Assembly (NCBI GenBank): GCA_019310195.1
Contig: JAFDET010000019.1
Coordinates: 1 to 19,879 of the forward strand
Reading direction: 5' to 3'
DNA: 19,879 bases
From: Deltaproteobacteria bacterium
GTDB taxonomy: Bacteria > Myxococcota_A > UBA9160 > JAFDET01
Part shown: positions 15,652-19,879 of the stretch, piece after piece
Layout: each line of letters opens with the position of its first letter
How positions within the stretch are numbered: position 1 is the stretch's first letter
The notes under the pieces: model-generated
Told to the model about the DNA's origin: nothing
The model's database searches: none
Seen by the model: only the letters and a program-made list of their open reading frames with translations
Made by a program: the position numbers and the translations under genes

Positions 15652-16550
15652 CCCAGCACCAGTCCCTTCCTCCTCTGCCAGCGCTGCACGAGCTCCGTGG
15701 CCAGGGCGTTCATTCCCACCAGCAGGCCCAGCAGCACGAGCGCGCTCGCATAGGCCATGCCGTCTCCACCGGGCACGTTCATGGCGAGATCGTAGATGTG
15801 CACGCTCAGCGCGCGGCCGGAGTCGAGAAGCGACTCCGGCATGCGGACCACGTAGCCGCTGGTGAAGAGCAGGGCGGCGGTCTCCGCGAGGGCCCGGCCG
15901 GTGCCGAGGATCAGGCCCACCGCCAGCCCCGGGGCGGCCGCCGGAAGGAGGAGCGAGCGGATCGCCGTGGTCTTCGAAAGGCCGAGCGCCGCCGAGGCGG
16001 CGCGCATGTCATCGGGCACCGCGCGCAGCGCGGCTTCGACGGAGCGGATCAGGACCGGAAGCACCATGCACGCGAGGGTGAGGCCGCCGGAGAGGATCGA
16101 GAAGCCGAGCCCCAGCGCATGGCAGAAGAAGGCGTAGCCGAAGAGCCCGAACACGATGGAGGGCAGGCCGGCCAGAACGTCGAGGCTCCGCCGCACCAGT
16201 CGGCCGTAGCCGTTGGCGCTGCGAGAGAACTCGGCGAGCAGTACCGCGCTCCCGAGCCCGAGCGGCATCGCCACCACCAGGCACACGCCGAGAATCAGAA
16301 GGGTAGAGACGAGGATCGGAGCGATTCCCCCCTCGCGCCCGGCGTCCGCCGGGGCGGCGCTGAGAAGCTCCAGCGACAGATGAGGGGCTCCGTGCAGCAG
16401 CACGTCCGCCAGGATCCACGAGAAGGCGCCGGCCACGGCAAGCGCAGCGCCCCACACCGCGAGGTGGGCCGCGGCGTCCCGGGGCACGGCCAGGGCCCGC
16501 CACCGCCACGGGGCGTCGAGCCACGCTGAAGGACGGAGCCTAAACCACAT
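15648..16550 (-). CDS. pstA: Phosphate (Pst) ABC transporter permease PstA
   Basis: The 300-residue inner-membrane permease has about six hydrophobic segments. The permease EAA-type loop (RAASAALGLSKTTAIRSLLLP) and the following LGTGRALAETAALLFTSG match PstA. I chose ATG 16550, which overlaps pstC by 11 bases and has GAGGGGA about 9 bases upstream. A GTG at 16568 would add six residues and a longer overlap. The GLPSIVFGLFG segment is typical of PstA/PstC. It pairs with PstC to form the translocation channel. Confidence 0.92.
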   Translation of the reverse strand: MWFRLRPSAWLDAPWRWRALAVPRDAAAHLAVWGAALAVAGAFSWILADVLLHGAPHLSLELLSAAPADAGREGGIAPILVSTLLILGVCLVVAMPLGLGSAVLLAEFSRSANGYGRLVRRSLDVLAGLPSIVFGLFGYAFFCHALGLGFSILSGGLTLACMVLPVLIRSVEAALRAVPDDMRAASAALGLSKTTAIRSLLLPAAAPGLAVGLILGTGRALAETAALLFTSGYVVRMPESLLDSGRALSVHIYDLAMNVPGGDGMAYASALVLLGLLVGMNALATELVQRWQRRKGLVLG

Positions 16551-17433
16551 GCGCGGGCGTCCCCTCACCCTCAGGGCGCCCTGCGATGCGATCGACGGCG
16601 GCCACGAGCCCGATCGTGAGCAGGGCGAGCACCAGCCCGCTCACGAAGAGCGCAGAGCGATGCGCGTCGGTGGCGTAGGCCATCTCGAGCGCGATGTTCG
16701 CGGTCAGCGTCCGCACCGGCGCCAACACGCTGCCGGGCAGCTGCACCACGTTGCCGGTGACCATGACCACGGCCATGGTCTCGCCGAGGGCGCGGCCCGT
16801 GCCGAGCAGGATCCCGGTCAGGATCCCGGACCGCGCAGCCGGCAGCGCGATGGAGCGCGCGATGGCCCACCGCGAGAGACCCGCGGCGGCGGCGCCCCGC
16901 AGGTGGGCCTCGGGCACGGCGCCGAGCGCCGTATCCCCCACCAGGGCGATCGTGGGGAGGATCATCAGCGCCAGCACCAGCACTCCGGCCAGCACGCTCT
17001 GCCCGGGTGGCCCCACGCGCGCGATCGCTGGAACCAGGACCATGAGCCCCCACAGGCCGTAGACCACCGAGGGGATCCCGGCCAGGGTCTCCAGGATCCG
17101 CCGGTGCGTTCGGGAGAGGGCGCCCCGGACGTAGAAGCGCCCGAATACGGCGCTCGCCACGGCCAGCGGTGTTGCGAGCAGGACGGCCCCGGCCGTTACC
17201 ACCAATGTCCCGACCAGCATGGGCACCACGTTGTAGGCCCCGTGCACCGGGTTCCAAGACGGGTCCGTGAGGAAGCGCAGGGGTCCCACCGCCCGCAAGG
17301 CCGGCAGGCTCCCGACCAGCAGGAAGGCCACGATCCCGACCGTGATGCCTCCCGCCACGGCGGCGGCGGCTCTCAGGGTCGACTCGACGGTGCGGTCGGG
17401 TTCCCATTGGGTGCTCGATCCCGCTCCCGCCAT
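16540..17433 (-). CDS. pstC: Phosphate (Pst) ABC transporter permease PstC
   Basis: The 297-residue permease has six hydrophobic segments. Recognisable motifs are the GIPSVVYGLWGL segment, the EAA-type loop GAAAAGLSRWAIARSIALP and LGTGRALGETMAVVMVTGN, which is near-consensus for PstC. The ATG at 17433 overlaps the pstS stop as TGATG; a GTG at 17436 directly before it is an alternative start. AGGTGA lies about 8 bases upstream inside pstS. It forms the membrane channel with PstA and is driven by PstB. Confidence 0.92.
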   Translation of the reverse strand: MAGAGSSTQWEPDRTVESTLRAAAAVAGGITVGIVAFLLVGSLPALRAVGPLRFLTDPSWNPVHGAYNVVPMLVGTLVVTAGAVLLATPLAVASAVFGRFYVRGALSRTHRRILETLAGIPSVVYGLWGLMVLVPAIARVGPPGQSVLAGVLVLALMILPTIALVGDTALGAVPEAHLRGAAAAGLSRWAIARSIALPAARSGILTGILLGTGRALGETMAVVMVTGNVVQLPGSVLAPVRTLTANIALEMAYATDAHRSALFVSGLVLALLTIGLVAAVDRIAGRPEGEGTPAHVV

Positions 17434-18245
17434 CACCCGCTCACCTGGACGAAGTACTGCGCCTCGATCAGCCGGGCCACGGCGCGCGAGCGCAGGTACT
17501 CGATGAAAGCTCGTGCCAGCCCCTCGGCGGGCTCACGCGTGACCAGGTTCAAGGGCCGGGCGATGGGGTACACACCGCGGCGGAGGTTCTCGAGCGTCGG
17601 TGCAACGTCGCCGACGCCGACGAGCTTGATCGGCACGCCGTGCTCGATGTCGACCGCAGCGGTTCCGATCGAGACGTAGCCGATGGCATCCGGGCTTCCG
17701 GCGATGCTCTTGATGGCCTGCTCGTTCTCGCCGACGATCACGTCGGCCTCCACGTTCCGGTTGTCGAGCCCGAAGTGCTCGAGGAAGACCTCCAGGGTGG
17801 CCCGGCCCGACGCCTTGTGAACCACGATGATCGGCGCGTCGCGGCCGCCCAGCTCCTTCCAGCTCGCGATCTCTCCCCGGTAGATGGCGACCACCTGCGC
17901 TCGCGTGAGGGATGCGACGGGATTCTGCGCGTTCAGGATGATTCCCACACCGTCCCGCGCGATCCCATAGGCGTGGAGCTTCTGCTCTTCGCCCTCGAGC
18001 GCACGAGACACCATGCCGATGTCCGCGAGGCCGCTGCGCACGTCGCCAATTCCACGCGACGAGCCTCCGCTCTGCACGTCGATGCGCACCCCCGGGTGCG
18101 CGCGCTCGTACCGCTGGGCGGCCTCGGCAACGACGGGCGCAATGGTGCTCGAGCCGGTGATGACCAGGGTGTCCGGCTCGGAGGAAGGCGAGCACGCGAC
18201 GCCAACGCCAACCGCGACGCCGATCACGCGGAGAAGCCGCGCCAT
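17433..18245 (-). CDS. pstS: Phosphate-binding lipoprotein PstS-like (possible arsenate link)
   Basis: The 270-residue solute-binding protein starts at ATG 18245, with GGAAGG just upstream, 17 bases after the arsS stop. The signal VGVACS (Cys18) marks a lipoprotein that delivers its ligand to PstCA. The ligand-binding loops are recognisable: ITGSSTIAPV at 29-38, SGGSSRGIGDV at 59-69, ADIGMVSR at 74-81 with Asp75 as the likely proton-bridge residue, and KASGRATLEVF at 144-154. The last differs from the SGT loop of E. coli PstS and is the form I associate with a compact branch of PstS-like proteins. Phosphate is the default ligand; arsenate cannot be excluded given the arsenic genes upstream. 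Confidence 0.85.
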   Translation of the reverse strand: MARLLRVIGVAVGVGVACSPSSEPDTLVITGSSTIAPVVAEAAQRYERAHPGVRIDVQSGGSSRGIGDVRSGLADIGMVSRALEGEEQKLHAYGIARDGVGIILNAQNPVASLTRAQVVAIYRGEIASWKELGGRDAPIIVVHKASGRATLEVFLEHFGLDNRNVEADVIVGENEQAIKSIAGSPDAIGYVSIGTAAVDIEHGVPIKLVGVGDVAPTLENLRRGVYPIARPLNLVTREPAEGLARAFIEYLRSRAVARLIEAQYFVQVSG

Positions 18246-18262
18246 CCGCCTTCCGGGCCGGC

Positions 18263-19243
18263 TCAAGCGAGCGCTCCGCCGCAGCTCGATCCCGCCCCCG
18301 CGGTGCAGCCGAGGCAGTGCTCGGCCGTGGCGATGGCGCGACCCTCCAGGATCCGCAGGTCGTCCACATCCCAGATCGTCGCCACCGGTCCGAGGAGCGG
18401 CAGGTCGAGGGCCTGATTGAAGTCGCAGTCGTAGAGCCGCCCGGCGTGGTCCACCGAGAGCAGCTGGCGGCACATGAGCTCGGGTACGGTGGCGGGATTG
18501 AAGTGGTTGGCGAGGAGCGAGAGGTAGGCGGTGTACTGACCCGTGCGTTCGAGCTGCCGGGCGAAGCGGCGGATGGGCATGTTGGCGAGGGTCAGGAGGC
18601 GGTGGAACTCGATGTCGAAGAGCTCCCGCAGCTCCGCGCGGTAGCGCGCCTCGAGCTCGGCCTGGGACGGGGGGAGGGCAGGACCCTGCGGGTTGTAGAC
18701 GAGGTCCAGCCGCAGGGGCGAGCCCGGCGTTCCGTAGCCCAGGCGGTTCAGGAGGCGCAGCCCCTCGATGCTCCCGTCGAAGACGCCCCGGCCCCGCTGG
18801 AGGTCGACGTTCTCCCGCGAGTAGCAGGGCAGGGACGCCACCAGCTCCACACCCTGCGCCGCCAGGAACCGGGCGGTGTCCTCCTGGCCCGGCTCGAAGA
18901 GGACCGTCAGGTTGCAGCGGTCGATCACGCGCCGGCCCAGCGCGCGGGCCCCCTCCACCAGGCTCCGGAAGTGCTCGGAGAGCTCCGGCGCGCCGCCGGT
19001 GAGGTCCAGCACCTCGACCTGCGGGTTCGCCGCCAGCAGCCCGAGAACCCGGGCGGCCCCCACGCCGTCGAGAGCCTCGCTGCGCTTGGGGCCGGACTCC
19101 ACGTGGCAGTGGTGGCACGCCAGGTTGCAGCGCCGGGTCACGTTGACCTGGAGCGTGCGAACCGGCCCGCGGCGCAGCGGCGCGAGCCCCTCGTGAGCCA
19201 GCCGGTGCGCGAAGCCGTCCGCTGTGGTGCGCGCGGCTAGCAA
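18263..19243 (-). CDS. arsS: Arsenosugar biosynthesis radical SAM protein ArsS
   Basis: The 326-residue enzyme belongs to the radical SAM/Cys-rich family linked to organoarsenical synthesis, where ArsS is proposed to couple dimethylarsenite to an adenosyl moiety. The [4Fe-4S] motif CNLACHHC has Cys39, 43 and 46, followed by the family-typical HVESGPKRSE. DLTGGAPE at 80-87 is the glycine-rich SAM segment. The Cys-rich tail has MCR (Cys258), YDCDFNQAL (Cys273) and CLGCTAGAGSSCGG (Cys310, 313, 321). Some family members are selenoproteins; here all these positions are Cys and no in-frame TGA interrupts the gene. The TTG at 19243 is the only suitable start and overlaps the arsM-like gene by 7 bases, implying coupling. 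Confidence 0.9.
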   Translation of the reverse strand: MLAARTTADGFAHRLAHEGLAPLRRGPVRTLQVNVTRRCNLACHHCHVESGPKRSEALDGVGAARVLGLLAANPQVEVLDLTGGAPELSEHFRSLVEGARALGRRVIDRCNLTVLFEPGQEDTARFLAAQGVELVASLPCYSRENVDLQRGRGVFDGSIEGLRLLNRLGYGTPGSPLRLDLVYNPQGPALPPSQAELEARYRAELRELFDIEFHRLLTLANMPIRRFARQLERTGQYTAYLSLLANHFNPATVPELMCRQLLSVDHAGRLYDCDFNQALDLPLLGPVATIWDVDDLRILEGRAIATAEHCLGCTAGAGSSCGGALA

Positions 19244-19879
19244 CAGCTCTCATCCGCGCCGGAGGCGGGCGCCTGGGTCTCGCGGTACGCCGCGCCTTTC
19301 GTCTCGCGCGGGTCGCGCAGCTGGGGGCGCGTGCAGTCGAAGACACACTCCTCCGTCGCCGCCACCGTGAGCCGCGGCGACACAGGGATGGTCTCGCCTC
19401 CGTACGGGCCGGAGGTGAGGAGCCGGAAGGTCTTCTCGCAGACCGCCGTGCGCTCACCGCGCACGAGGATGTGCCCGTCGTCGTCTTCGACGCGCCGCCA
19501 GGGCCCGCGGTAGACGACGGCCTGGTTCGTCTCGTAGCAGGGTCCCTGCTTCCCCTTGTGGGCCGTCACCGTGACCGAGCGGAACTCGATTCCCTCCACC
19601 ACCGCGAACGGCTCCTCCGCCCACTCCTCGATGGCGATGCCGTGAAAGCCGGCGGCCTCGAGCTCGGCGAGGACGCATCCGCTCCAGAGCTCCGGATCGG
19701 CCTTCAGGTGCTGCGGCACCGCCTCGTCGCTCACGATGTCGGAGATGGCGATCCGCCCCCCCACCTTGAGGACGCGAAAGATCTCGCGGATCAGGCGGCT
19801 CTTGTCCTCCCCGTGCACCAGGTTGAGTACGCAGTTCGATACCACGAGGTCGACACTGGCGTCCGGCACGAGCGGCGCC
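19237..19879 (-). CDS. arsM: ArsM-like SAM methyltransferase, 5' end outside the window
   Basis: The frame is open to the right edge, so the start and SAM motif I are missing; about 213 codons are visible. PDASVDLVVSNCVLNL and FRVLKVGGRIAISDI are near-consensus for arsenite methyltransferases, with Cys in SNC and in WSGCV as in the As(III)-binding set. After WSGCV the sequence goes straight to LAELEAAGF, whereas most relatives carry roughly ten more residues there. The C-terminal part (GIEFRSVTVTAHKGKQGPC, GPW, DDDGH, RGERTAVCEKT) is an extension known to me from methyltransferases encoded beside ArsS. The protein ends ESCC. It may methylate arsenite to feed ArsS. No promoter or ArsR gene is visible in the window. 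Confidence 0.83.
   Translation of the reverse strand, partial: APLVPDASVDLVVSNCVLNLVHGEDKSRLIREIFRVLKVGGRIAISDIVSDEAVPQHLKADPELWSGCVLAELEAAGFHGIAIEEWAEEPFAVVEGIEFRSVTVTAHKGKQGPCYETNQAVVYRGPWRRVEDDDGHILVRGERTAVCEKTFRLLTSGPYGGETIPVSPRLTVAATEECVFDCTRPQLRDPRETKGAAYRETQAPASGADESCC

Noticed and set aside
16551..16568. GTG at 16568 as the pstA start
   Set aside because: ATG 16550 has a well-spaced GAGGGGA and a shorter overlap with pstC. The GTG remains possible but is less likely.
18263..18265. TGA at the end of arsS as a selenocysteine codon
   Set aside because: The Cys-rich C-terminal motif is already complete before it, all family selenocysteine-type positions are TGC or TGT, and pstS starts 17 bases later.
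19867..19869. GTG at 19869 as the start of the methyltransferase
   Set aside because: The frame is open to the window edge and the motif PDASVDLVVSN lies in the middle of ArsM-type proteins, so the true start is outside the window.

Overview
The window is very GC-rich, densely packed, Gram-negative-type chromosome. Several products carry lipoprotein signal sequences, genes overlap by 1 to 11 bases or sit a few bases apart, GTG and TTG starts are common, and no stretch over 300 bases lacks a gene. Family content (actinobacterial/myxobacterial-style acyl-CoA synthetase and crotonase, DUF1499, a toroid-repeat protein, an arsenosugar radical SAM protein, a REP-like palindromic cluster) suggests an environmental myxobacterium-like or former-deltaproteobacterial lineage. 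The lineage is inferred from gene style only; no marker gene settles it.

Layout, left to right. (1) 1-119, minus: the first 39 codons of a YyaL/DUF255 thioredoxin-domain protein. (2) 198-2149, plus: an RlmI-type 23S rRNA cytosine-C5 methyltransferase, coupled by a GTGA overlap to a small squalene-cyclase-like toroid-repeat protein. (3) 2217-3854, plus: an acyl-CoA synthetase with a TTG start. (4) 3858-4610, minus: a DUF1499 membrane protein. (5) From a divergent control region, 4750-8137, plus: a large lipoprotein alpha/beta hydrolase followed by an enoyl-CoA hydratase. (6) 8138-8302: a REP/BIME-like repeat cluster between convergent genes. (7) 8303-11875, minus: leuC-leuD followed 1 base later by a lipoprotein sulfatase-fold protein. 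(8) 11955-14687, plus: a carboxylesterase, a NodB-type polysaccharide deacetylase lipoprotein and an unrecognised 447-residue lipoprotein, tightly coupled. (9) 14718-14793, plus: tRNA-Pro(UGG) with encoded CCA. (10) 14815-19879, minus: an operon reading (in transcription order) arsM-like methyltransferase (5' end outside the window), arsS, pstS, pstC, pstA, pstB.

How the genes work together. The right-hand operon is the most interesting part: an arsenic methyltransferase-like protein and the radical SAM enzyme ArsS are followed without a break by a complete PstSCAB importer. Arsenate is a phosphate analogue, so the importer could feed arsenate to an organoarsenical pathway or could protect phosphate supply under arsenic stress. 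The esterase, deacetylase and unknown-lipoprotein operon looks like an envelope-glycan module. The acyl-CoA synthetase, the hydrolase and the hydratase suggest lipid or ester catabolism. LeuCD is ordinary leucine biosynthesis, but its partner, the sulfatase-fold lipoprotein, is unusual.
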